NCBI GenBank assembly: GCA_038025085.1
Contig: CM076154.1
Coordinates: 27,823,501 to 27,887,500, forward strand
Length of the DNA: 64,000 bases
Direction: 5' to 3'
DNA from: Tetragonia tetragonoides
Taxonomy: Eukaryota; Streptophyta; Magnoliopsida; Caryophyllales; Aizoaceae
A model generated the notes under the pieces. It saw nothing but the letters and a program-made list of their open reading frames with translations. It did not search any database and was not told where the DNA came from. Of the stretch, positions 11,710-21,287 are shown piece after piece; the stretch's first letter is position 1; every line of letters begins with the position of its first letter. The position numbers and the translations under genes are program-made.

Positions 11710-11941
11710 TTCTATTTAAAGCCTGAATTTAGGGTTTTGAAGAAAAGAAATGAGTCGAAGACTTGAGGAGTTGATTCTTCAATTAACGGGAAGAAATTCA
11801 AAAAATCTGGAGAGAGAAATCTGAGGGATGAATAAAACGGGAAGAATTTGTGAGAGAAAACGGGAAGAATTAGAGAGAGAGAATTTAGGGAGCTAGTTTG
11901 GATTATGATGATTATGAACAACGGCTAGCCCCTATTTATAG
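11710..11941 (-). promoter_or_regulatory. Promoter-like segment and leader in front of ORF3
   Basis: On the minus strand a plant-type TATA box, CTATAAATAGGGG (from 11941), is followed by a pyrimidine-rich leader with CTCTCTCT runs, a telo-box-like AAACCCTAAA shortly before the start codon, and ATG at 11709. TATA to ATG is about 220 nt, a layout typical of a plant gene. It suggests a separate ORF3 transcript, although no transcript evidence is available here. Confidence 0.5.
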
Positions 11942-12400
11942 GGAAATAAATACAACCGCCTCTAATTGTTAGGAGAACAGGCACAATTAAATGCGTCTGA
12001 ATCTGCCCGTTGGGAACAGTATTTGCTTGAGGCAGAGTGACTGAGGGAACATGGTCCATGTATTGGTCTTTAAGATTCACACAACAACAGTTTTGAGGAC
12101 AATAAGGGACATATCAATAGACCAAAGTGAGTCCTTTAGTTCAGGTCATACAGTTATGCATTTTACTGCACGCGAGCTGGTATAGACATACAAAAGCTTT
12201 AAGAGGACATACAAATCACATATATACACACATAAAACATGTAGACACGATCTAGCCAATCATCGAGGGAACAGGGTGCACATACAACTAAGTAATCTTG
12301 ATCATGCCTATTTCTAGTCTAAGTTTCTCATACCTTTCTCTGCTCAATGGTTTAGTAAAAAGATCTGCCAATTTAATGAATCCTTTCTCTGCATTGTCTC
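11942..12400 (-). other. Non-coding spacer between RNase H and ORF3 in element B
   Basis: No ORF of note. It includes copies or variants of the GGAACAGGGT motif (about 12007, 12047, 12266). It lies between the end of pol and the promoter-like segment of ORF3. Confidence 0.6.
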
Positions 12401-15400
12401 TCAAGAAGTGGGATGTCTTATGTCAATGTGCTTTGTTCTTGAGTGTTGCACTGGATTTTTGGAAATATTTATAGCACTTGTGTTGTCACACAAGATTGGC
12501 ATACAACCTGCATCAATTCCAAAATCCTTTAATTGTTGTCTTACCCACAACAATTGTGCACAACATGAAGCTGCTGCCACATACTCAGCTTCAGCAGTAG
12601 ACATGGCCACAGAATTTTGTTTTTTAGAAGCCCAAGAGATCAAGCAAGGCCCTAGGAAGGTTGCCATGCCTGATGTGCTTTTCCTGTCTACAAGATATCC
12701 TGCATAATCAGCGTCAGCATAGCCAATTAAATCAATTGCAGCACCTCTAGGGTACCAAAGACATAGGTCCTCGGTTCCCTTGAGGATGCGTTTGACTTGT
12801 GTGAGATGTGACTCTTTGGGGTTTGCTTGAAACCTTGCACACAAGCCAACACTATACATGATATCAGGTCTACTAGCAGTTAGGTATAATAATGAACCAA
12901 TCATACCTCTATATACTGTTTGATCAACACTCTTACATGCTTCATCCAAGTCAAGCTTGACATTGGTGGCAATAAGTGTATCATAGACCTTGGCATCTCT
13001 CATGCCATACTTCTTGATCAGCTCTCTAGCATACTTTTGTTGATGAATCATTGTTCCTTCAAAAGTTTGTTTGATTTGTAAGCTTAAAAAGAAATTAAGC
13101 TCACCTATCATACTCATTTCGAATTCACTCATCATCAACTCAGAAAATTCCCTGCACAAAGCTTGATCAGTTGCACCAAAAATTATATCATCAACATATA
13201 TCTGCACAACTAACAAACTTTCCCCCTTTGCTCGTAGGAACAGGGTTGTGTCAACTTGTCCCCTTTGATAACCATTTTCCATTAAGAACTTTGACAAACG
13301 TTCATACTAAGCTCTAGGAGCTTGTTTCAAGCCATACAATGCTTTGTCAAGTTTATAGACATGGTCAGGGGACTTATTGCTCTCAAACCCAGGGGGTTGC
13401 TTCACATAGACTTCCTCTTTCAAGTACCCATTCAGAAAGGCACTTTTGACATCCATTTGTTGTAATTTGAAGTCCATGTGAGCTGCAAACGCTATCAGCA
13501 TACGTATTGCCTCAATTCTAGCAACAGGGGCAAATGTCTCATCATAGTCAATCCCCTCTTGCTGGTTGTAACCTTGAACAACCAATCTAGCCTTGTTTCT
13601 AACCACAGTTCCTGTCTCATCCAGTTTGTTCCTGAATACCCATTTAGTTCCAATGATGGTCCTATTATCAGGTCTAGGAACAAGGTGCCAAACCCTGTTC
13701 CTTTCAAACTGGTTGAGCTCCTCTTGCATTGCAGTTATCCAGTCAGCATCCTGCAAAGCTTCATGAATATTATGTGGTTCAACATAGGATAAGAAAGCAG
13801 AAAAAGCCATAAAGTTTTGTACAGAGGCTCTCATTTGAATCCCTTTATTTATATCACTAATGATTTGATCCATGGGATGAGAGCTCTGATGTTTCCAAGA
13901 TCGTGGCTGGAAGCCAGACCCTTCTGGATCATCTCTTTGTGGAGAGGGAACAGGGTCTTCTCTAGGACTTTGAGATTGCTCAGCTCCTTCATCTATGGGT
14001 CTTGTTCCCATATCAGGAATATTTGTTCCCCCTGAGTCCGATGTATGGACCCTTGGACGTGTGGACCCTATTTCCGTCTCTCCAGCATTACCTGTTTCTT
14101 GTGAGACTTCTTCTTCTTCTTCTTCATCCCTTCTGGCGCAAGACCGATTGGGAAGTCTTCTTTATCCTGCAGTAATGACTCAAAACCTGCATTAGATTCA
14201 TCAAATACAACATGTACAATTTCCTCAACTTTCTGTGTTTTTTTGTTGAGGACCCTGTAAGCTTTACTGTGAGGAGCATAGCCAACAAAGACAGCCTCAT
14301 CACTCCTAGCATCAAACTTTCCCAGGTTAGACTTTCCATTGTTATGCACATAACATTTGCAACCAAAAGCTCTAAAGTGGGAACTTTCTTCCTCTGAGTA
14401 ATTCATAGAGTGTCTTTCTCAGAATAGGTCTTAACATGACACGATTTATGATGTAGCAAGCTGTGATTACAGCTTCTCCCCACATATTCCTTGGAAGATC
14501 ACTAGCTAGCAACAGGGTCCTAGCTATATCTTCCAAGGTCCTATTCTTCCTTTCAACTACCCCGTTTTGTTGAGGTGTTCTTGGGGCAGAGAAGTTGTGA
14601 TCAATGCCATGTTGAGCACAGTAGTTAATGAATTTGTCATTATCAAACTCTGTTCCATGATTAGACCTTAGAGATAGTATATCAGCTCCAACCTGTTTCT
14701 GCATTCTGTTAGCAAAGATTTCAAACATATCAAAGGTTTCATCCTTGGATACAAGCAACAGGGTCCAAGTGAATCTAGAATAGTCATCTACAATAACAAA
14801 CACATAATTTCTTCCTCCACGAGTTTGAACTCTCATAGGACCACACAGATCCATGTGTAGGAGCTCAAGGGGTCGTGAAGTACTTACCATATTCTTTGTT
14901 ATAAAAGAAGACTTTACATGCTTACCTCTAGCGCAGGCACCACATAGCTCATCACTTTTGAATTTGATTTTAGGTAAACCAATGACAAGGTTTTGTGATG
15001 CCAGCTTGTTCAAGGTGTTGAGACTTACATGTCCAAACCGTCTATGCCATAGTGAGACATCAGTTTCAATAGCACTGAGACATGTTAGAGAGTTACTAAA
15101 AAGCTTATTTACATCAACTTTGTAAACATTTTTGTGCCGCTTTCCCTCTAGCACAACATTACTTGTCTTATGATTTGCAACTATGCAATTCTTTGCAGTG
15201 AATAGGACATTGTTCCCTTTATCACATAGTTGTGAAACACTCAACAAGTTATGTTTCAAACCATCAACTAAGTAGACTTCATCTATGGAGTGTGTTAATG
15301 ACTTACCAATCTTACCTATACCGACCACTTCACCTGTTTGGTTGTCACCGAATGTCACACTTCCACCTTCATAGGCTGTCAGTGAAAGAAATACAGATTT

Positions 15401-15436
15401 TTCTCCTGTCATGTGCCTTGAGCAGCCACTGTCCAT
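12401..15436 (-). pseudogene. Pol of element B: protease, integrase, reverse transcriptase, RNase H (degraded)
   Basis: Protease begins at 15436 with DSGCSRHM, just after an in-frame TGA (15440-15442) at an expected Trp. Next come the HHCC zinc domain (WHRRFGH...CGACARGK) and the integrase core. Its first Asp (HMDLCGP) and the Glu (GVVERKNRT) are present. The second catalytic Asp is Asn (RSNHGTEF, codon 14660-14662). The frame changes near 14400 and again near 14070-14010. RT runs 13900-12900 with LYGLKQAP, a TAG at 13307-13309 in place of Trp, and the active site YVDD at 13187-13198. RNase H follows (DADYAG, KSTSG, CDNTSAI, KHIDIRH) until a frameshift at about 12405 removes the last residues. 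Confidence 0.92.
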
Positions 15437-15478
15437 ATATCATGGCTTGCTTTCTTTCACTTTAGCCTGCAAAGAGAG

Positions 15479-17361
15479 TCACTTATTAGTTTTAGGAACC
15501 CACACTTGCTTGGGCTCCCTTTTCTCAGAATCAGTTTTCACTCTGTCCTTTCTCATCCAAACTTGTTTCACATATTGCTTATTCTTGATGACAGACCTTG
15601 TTCTCTCCTAGCACTCATATCTATAGTGACCACCTTGTCCACAGTGCCAGCAGAGTCTATTATGTTTCAGTCCAACATACTTGGTATTGCGAGTCCAGTC
15701 ATCCTTTTTAGCTTTTCTTCCTAAGCCATTTTTAAACCTATTGTGATGATCATTTAGCCATTTTAAAGCGTGGGAAGAGCTAGTCCATTTATTAAGACGG
15801 ACTTAGTTCTTCTTGTGCCTTATCCAACTTGCATTTATAGTCCTTAGACTTTTCAAGTTCCTTTTCCAAGTTTAACCTAAGAATTTCACATTCAGATTTT
15901 AGGTCATCTAGGCCAGTTTCATCACATACATAAATTGGTTCTAATGACTTGGCAGCTTTCTTAGATAAATCAGTCTCAAGAGATAAACATTTACTTTCAA
16001 GGATGGACCTTGTTTCTTCCATTTTGCATACTGTTTCTTTGAGATCTTTATTGTCCTTTTTCAAGGTTTTCAACATTTTTTCATAATTTGTTTTAATCTC
16101 TAACAGTTCGCTTACATCTTCCTTAGAGTCATTAAAAGCATGCAAAATGTTATCCTTTTCAATTTTTAACTCTTCATACTGATCCATCATAGAAAGTACC
16201 ATTTTAAGCAATTTATCTTTAGATCAAGAAATAATTTGACTCTTAATTTCAAGAATACCTACCTCGGCTTCCTCATCTTTAGAGGTGAGATCTGTTCTGG
16301 TCATAGTGCATAGATCCTCCACTTCATCTTCTGGACCATCATCTTCATTGTCTGACCCGCCAGCCAACATGCTCACATACCTTGCTTCCCTCTTGGTAAA
16401 CCTTTCTGGCTTTCTGGAAGATGATGGACGTTGTTCTATCTGAGTGTTCTCACTTAGCTCAGGACACTCATTTTTGAAATGGCCAAGTCTTGAGCACTTG
16501 TGACACCTGATCTTGGATTTGTCAAAGTTTCCACCTCTTCCTGAATTTGACGAAGCTTGATTGAAACTTCCCTCATTACCATAGAAGCGTGCAAACTTCT
16601 TGGCAACAAGGCTTATCTCGATCATCTTCATTTAGATCTAGATCATCTTCAGGAATCTCATCAACTTGAAAAGCAACCTCCTTTTCCCTCTTGGTCTCAT
16701 TAGTTTTAACTTGTAACTCATGAGTCATTAAGTTACCAATTAATTCTTCAACCTTCATGACAGTTAAATCTCTTGCTTCTTGAATGGCTGTTACTTTAGG
16801 TGTCCAGATGTTGTTTATAGGTAAACTTCTCAAAAGTTTTCTAACAACATCTTCTTCATCAAAAGGTTTGCCAAGAGATTTAAGTTGATTTAGGATATTA
16901 TTGAACCGAGCATACATGTCTTTGATTGTCTCTGTTGGTTCCATGCTAAACAGTTCATACTGCCTAATCAACATGTCTATTTTGGATTGCTTTACGTGAG
17001 AGGTGCCTTCATATGTTGTTTCCAAAGTCTTCCAGATGCTTTGAGCAGTTTCACATCCTTGAATACGATTGTATTCCTTGGCATCCACTCCACAGTGTAG
17101 GATTTGGATAGCCTTAGCATTCTTCTCTATCTGCTTCATGTCAGTGTTGGTCCATTTTTCTGGAGGTTTGATGCTCGTCTTTCCTTTTGCATCCACTTGC
17201 TCTACAACCAGATCTCCATTCAAAGTTATCTACTATAACTCATAATCTATTGCCTTGATGAAAATTTCCATTCTTCGTTTCCACCAAGAGTAAAATTCTC
17301 CATTAAACGATGGTGGACGGTTAGTTGGTTGTCCTTCCCTCATCTCACTAGGTGCACTCAT
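15479..17361 (-). pseudogene. Gag of element B (degraded)
   Basis: It starts at ATG 17361 (MSAPSEM...). Two consecutive TAG codons (17230-17235) interrupt the N-terminal domain. A UBN2-type gag domain runs 17223 to about 16600; a frame change follows. The proximal CCHC knuckle CHKCSRLGHFKNEC is near 16460-16520. One stop precedes a ~140-residue coiled coil (16211-15792), and another frame change a distal knuckle CWHCGQGGHYRYEC near 15630-15670. The frame ends at TGA 15479-15481 after QVWVPK, at exactly the position where gag A ends. Two knuckles separated by a coiled coil are the notable architecture. Confidence 0.85.
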
Positions 17362-17406
17362 TTTTGCGGAAAAACTCAAGGTGTTAACCTTTTTATGAGC
17401 AACCTT

Positions 17407-17418
17407 GCTTTGATACCA
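17407..17418 (-). other. Primer-binding site of element B (initiator tRNA-Met)
   Basis: The minus strand TGGTATCAAAGC has one mismatch to the initiator tRNA-Met complement and starts 2 bp inside the 5' LTR. Confidence 0.88.
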
Positions 17419-17420
17419 AC

Positions 17421-18719
17421 TGAAGAGTGCCTAAGTTACTCTAGAGGGGGGGTGAATAGAGTGACTTCAATTTCTTGCGTTTTGCAACTTGAGAACAGGG
17501 TAGAGAACAACGTTATGGACGTTGTTCCTATACGGCAGACTAAGACAGAATATAAAGAACAGAAAGTAAATAACATAAGGCTTTTTTCACGTGGAAAACC
17601 TCCTAGGCTCAATAGGAGTAAAAACCACGACCCAGTTACTTGGGATTTTGTCACACTGCTTATCTTATTACTAGAGCCAAAATCTAGGATACAGCACAGT
17701 ACCCTAACACCACCACACACCGTTACTGAAGCGTTGCCTATCTCTCAGAATCACACACTGATCTGAGAGATGCTCTACACTCGTTACTGAGTTAGAGACC
17801 TTACAAATAACCAGATTGTTTGTCATATTACACGCTTCAACACTAAGCAATATAAGACCACAAAAACCTATTATGCAATGACCAATCTAAGCAAAGACTC
17901 AAACTGACCAAGACAGGGAACAGGGTTCAAGGTTGTTCTTTGTGAGTACTGGACGTATCTGGTTTGGACGAGTAAATGCTTTGCACAACTGATTCTGAGT
18001 TCAATGATGCATGCAAAGCTTAACCCTACAACTGAGCATATCAATCTCGGCCACCTAGCAAGTGATTTATCAGAATATAATCTCTAAAAGATAATTAGAA
18101 ATATTCCAGAAGATAATTCACTTGCTTAACAATATATACTTGTCCATTAAGTAAAAACCTTTTCCAAGATAATATCTTTTCAAAATAAAATACTTTTCTG
18201 TTAAAATACGATTGTGCAAAATTCATTTTTCCAAAATAAAATATATTTCTTCAGAAGAATATTTGTGTGAATATCTAAAAAGATAATACACAAAATATTC
18301 GTAGAAATAATAAATATGAATTTATTCAGCCTCGTCCAGATACACAGCTTAGAAGGAACAAGGTCCAACGAGTTGTTCCCCTTTGATTCCTTCACGCTGT
18401 AGTGCTGGTCATAGAGAATAGGGTTCACAAGAATGCTCCCTTGTACTCATGAACACATGCACTCAGTCCTACAACCTTGTTCCCTTGTCATGATCAATTT
18501 AGACTCTTGCTAACTAGTCACGCATAGTACATAAAGACTAATAACAAATGCACTTAACTACATTACATTATCTTCATGTCTTGTTAGGATCCAAGCATGT
18601 TCATGAGCAATCATGCTTTGAGCATTATACCTTCTTGCATCATTAAGTCAACCTGCCATCATAGTTAGTTCACACATAGATAAGGACACTTTGTTATCAT
18701 CAAAACCAGGAACCCAACA
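17421..18719 (-). repeat. 5' LTR of element B, lacking its TATA segment
   Basis: 1299 bp, with the same ends as the 3' LTR. Relative to it, a single 169-bp block corresponding to 8251-8419 is deleted (join at about 18041-18043). This removes TATATAAG and surrounding U3/R sequence, so the promoter that would drive the element is probably gone. Confidence 0.92.
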
Positions 18720-18724
18720 AAAAC
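18720..18724. repeat. Target-site duplication of element B, right copy (AAAAC)
   Basis: Perfect match to 7624-7628. Confidence 0.9.
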
Positions 18725-19618
18725 CCTTTTGCATGTGAAAACTCTCTCAAGGCATGAAGTAAACTGAATCTATCCTCCACCTTATATAGGGGAGGTGAAG
18801 GCTCAATTTCCTTCTAGGTTAAAATTGTTTTCCAAAAGATAATATCTCCAAGAGATATCTTAGAGTTTGAGATAAAGTAAAACACTTTTACTTTATAAAA
18901 CCCTAATGAATATAGATGAAAATTCGTCCAACATATTTTACAGAAGATTTAGGCCAGCTAATAAAGGTATATTATCAGAATATAAACTCTAAAAGATAAT
19001 AGAGATATTCCATAAGATAATACTTTCCATAACAAATAATACTTGGCCATAAAGTAAAAGATAATATCTTTTTCAAAATAAAATCTTTTTCCAATCTCTA
19101 AATTGCAATATCTAAATTTCCAAAACAATTTATATTTCACCAAAAGAATATTTGTGTGAGGATCTAGAAAGATAATACACAAATATTCACAGAAATAATA
19201 AATACGATATTCTGCAAAACTGTCCAGATGCACAGTTAGAAGGAACAGGGTCCAAAGCGTTTGTTTCCCTTTGGTTCCTTCACGCTGTAGTGCTGGTCAT
19301 AGAGAACAGGGTTCACAAGACTGTTCCCCTGCACTCTTTGAACCTTATGAACTTCAAACTTTGTGTATGTTTGTCCCTTGTTAAGACCACTTTGAATCCA
19401 ACCTATAACATACTCAATGCATAGTACATGAAGACTAATAATAGAAATACCAACTCAAGACATAGTCTTCATGTCTTGTAAGGATCCAAGCATCTTCATG
19501 AGCAATCATGCATCAAACGCTTCAACTTCTTGAATCCTTAAGTAAATCTGCCATCATAGTTAGTTCACACATAGATAAGGACACTTTGTTTGTTATCATC
19601 AAAACCAGGAACCCAACA
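18725..19618 (-). repeat. LTR of element A, outer (U3-side) part
   Basis: Continuation of 7032-7628 after element B. It ends with the same CCAGGAACCCAACA terminus as the B LTRs. TATATAAG is on the minus strand at 18781-18788. GGAACAGGGTCC and GAACAGGGTTC lie at about 19238 and 19305. Confidence 0.85.
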
Positions 19619-19780
19619 AATTCCCCCTTTTTGATGATGACAAACTATGTGTGCTTATCTGAGCTAGATACCAAATGTATTACACAAAAACTAACTCAGG
19701 CTTACCTTGAGTTACCATTGCTGTGAACCTACTAGTAGAACCAGGTAAGTAGGAACAGGTTCACAACTTCAAACCAAACC
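19619..19780 (-). mobile_element. 3'-internal remnant of a SIRE-like element with polypurine tract
   Basis: It aligns with 9100-9260 of element B: PPT, then GATGATGACAAACT, CTTATCTGAGCTAGATACCA and CTAACTCAGGCTTACCTTGA. This is the 3' end of an internal region abutting the outer end of LTR A. LTR A therefore has an internal 3' end on one side and a PBS plus gag on the other. Homology fades near 19780. Confidence 0.75.
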
Positions 19781-20223
19781 TGCACTTTTGTTAGCTTACA
19801 TGGTAATAAGCCCAATAGTTTGTCAATCCATTAAAATCGGAACTCAACACCATCTATACTCTCAAGTCTCATCTTCTTTTCTATTGTTAATTTAGAGCAT
19901 AAATTTTTGGCGCATCATCTTTATAGTAACAGGGTTCCTCCTAAAATTGGGTGACTTGGGTTTTGGGGTGGGCAGGAGAGATAATAGAAGTGGATGGATG
20001 ATGTCGAGATCCGAAATAAACTCACCAATTGTTGTGGTCACCTACTATGATTGTGATTGAATTTCAAACGATTGGAGCTTGTAAGATTAAAGGATTGGTT
20101 TTTTACAGTGACGAAGCTGACGCTATTGGGTTATTGCAAATGTTGGATGGGAAAATGAAGCTGCAATTTTAATCGTCTTGTTGCCGGCTATGGCGCTCTA
20201 GTGTTGTTGGTCGTTGAAGCAGA
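19781..20223. other. Intergenic sequence between the retrotransposon stack and the LARP1 promoter region
   Basis: No convincing ORF. One copy of the ACAGGGTTCC motif (19925) suggests retroelement sequence may persist to about 19940. Beyond that nothing recognisable was seen. Confidence 0.4.
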
Positions 20224-20282
20224 AAGTCGCTATGGTCGAGGGCGACTTCCTTGGGTAAAGTCGCTCTCCACCATAGCGACTT
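20224..20282. repeat. Hairpin-forming inverted repeat with four GCGACTT/AAGTCGC blocks
   Basis: A 13-bp perfect outer arm (AAGTCGCTATGGT / ACCATAGCGACTT) continues into an inner 12-bp arm with two mismatches and a loop of about 10 nt. The total stem is about 25 bp. It lies 1 kb upstream of the LARP1 start codon. Confidence 0.75.
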
Positions 20283-20699
20283 CCTTCTGTTACGGAAAAA
20301 AAAATTATGCGGTTCGTTGTGATTCCAAGACTACATGAATACCTTATTAGGTACTCAACGAGCCTAATCTAAGAATTATTTTGCAAAATAACACTTGTTT
20401 ATTTTTGTTTGGATAAATTTTTTGAAAAAAGCACCAAGTTTGCCAACATCTCCCACACTCTTAATTTTCCCCATTTTCACTTCATTATCATCACTTGCCT
20501 AATTATCTTCCCAAAACCACTTCTGACTACAGTCAGTAAATTAAGATCGATCTTATCCAACTTGGACTAACCCACAAACAAAAACAAAACAAAAACAAAA
20601 ACAAATCAAATCAAAAATTGAACAGAAAGCCTGAAACCCCTTTGTGTTTTAGAGTCTCTCATCTTATCAAAGTATAAGTGTTTGCTTAGTATGTGCAAA

Positions 20700-21287
20700 G
20701 TTCTGCCTTTTCCAACAGGGTCCGCACTTTGTTGGCGTCTGAAGCTGTCACTCAGTCTGTCTAGCTCTCTCTCACTCTTTCTCTCCTTGTCCTAAAAAAC
20801 CCTAATCCACCCAAACCCAAAACCCTTCTCTCTCTCTCTCTCCAACCCCACATCAGCCACCACCCTTTTTCTCTTTCTCTCTCCTCTCACTCTTAAGACT
20901 CACTCACTCTCTCTCTCTCTCTCTCTTTCCCAGAATCTATCTACTATCTTTACCGTTATTCTTGGTGGGCAGTGTGTTTTGACTCTGATCACAAATACTC
21001 TCTTATTATTCCTTTAGCAAATGAAGCTTCTTTTACCATCGAATTTTTGCTTTCTTCCAACTTACCGTACCATTTTCTAAGCTGGGTGGTTGTTCAATTG
21101 TCTTAAATTTTCCTGGGTTCTTCAAATTTTGATTAAAATAAGACTGTATTTATTTTGTTGGGGGGTTTTGTTTTGGCCATTTAGTCAAGTGGGTTGTTGT
21201 TCAATTAGCTAATTTTTTCTGGGTTGTTCAAATTTTTGATAAAAAGGGGGTTTTTTTCCTGGTTTTTTTTTGGGGATTGAGGTAATA
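20700..21287 (+). promoter_or_regulatory. Probable LARP1 promoter and 5' leader
   Basis: A long pyrimidine-rich (CTCTCT) tract at 20755-20930 is typical of plant core promoters and leaders. It contains a telo-box AAACCCTAA at 20797-20805, an element common in promoters of translation-related plant genes. No convincing TATA box was found, so the transcription start is not placed. The lower part (21084-21243) contains a duplicated segment of about 55 bp. Confidence 0.5.
21084..21243 (+). repeat. Direct duplication (~55 bp, offset ~106 bp) in the LARP1 leader
   Basis: Two related copies (about 21084-21138 and 21190-21243) share the order GGTTGTTCAATT, TTTTYCTGGGTT, TTCAAATTTTGAT. They lie immediately upstream of the start codon. 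Confidence 0.7.

Larger units (their letters stand above)
7629..18719 (-). mobile_element. Complete SIRE/Maximus-like Copia element B (11.1 kb) nested in the LTR of A
   Basis: It is bounded by the 5-bp duplication AAAAC. On the minus strand the order is 5' LTR (18719-17421), PBS (17418-17407), gag, protease, integrase, RT, RNase H, an extra ORF downstream of pol, PPT (9113-9100) and 3' LTR (9099-7629). LTR length, overall size, a two-knuckle gag with coiled coil and an ORF after pol fit the SIRE/Maximus lineage. The two LTRs differ by about eight bases, mostly transitions, in their first ~250 bp, plus a 169-bp deletion in the 5' copy. Coding regions have several stops and frameshifts, so the copy is not autonomous. 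Confidence 0.93.

Noticed and set aside
12408..12707. Plus-strand ORFs over the RNase H and integrase regions (also 13478-13792, 14853-15125)
   Set aside because: Antisense shadows of the minus-strand polyprotein, which carries the recognisable motifs.
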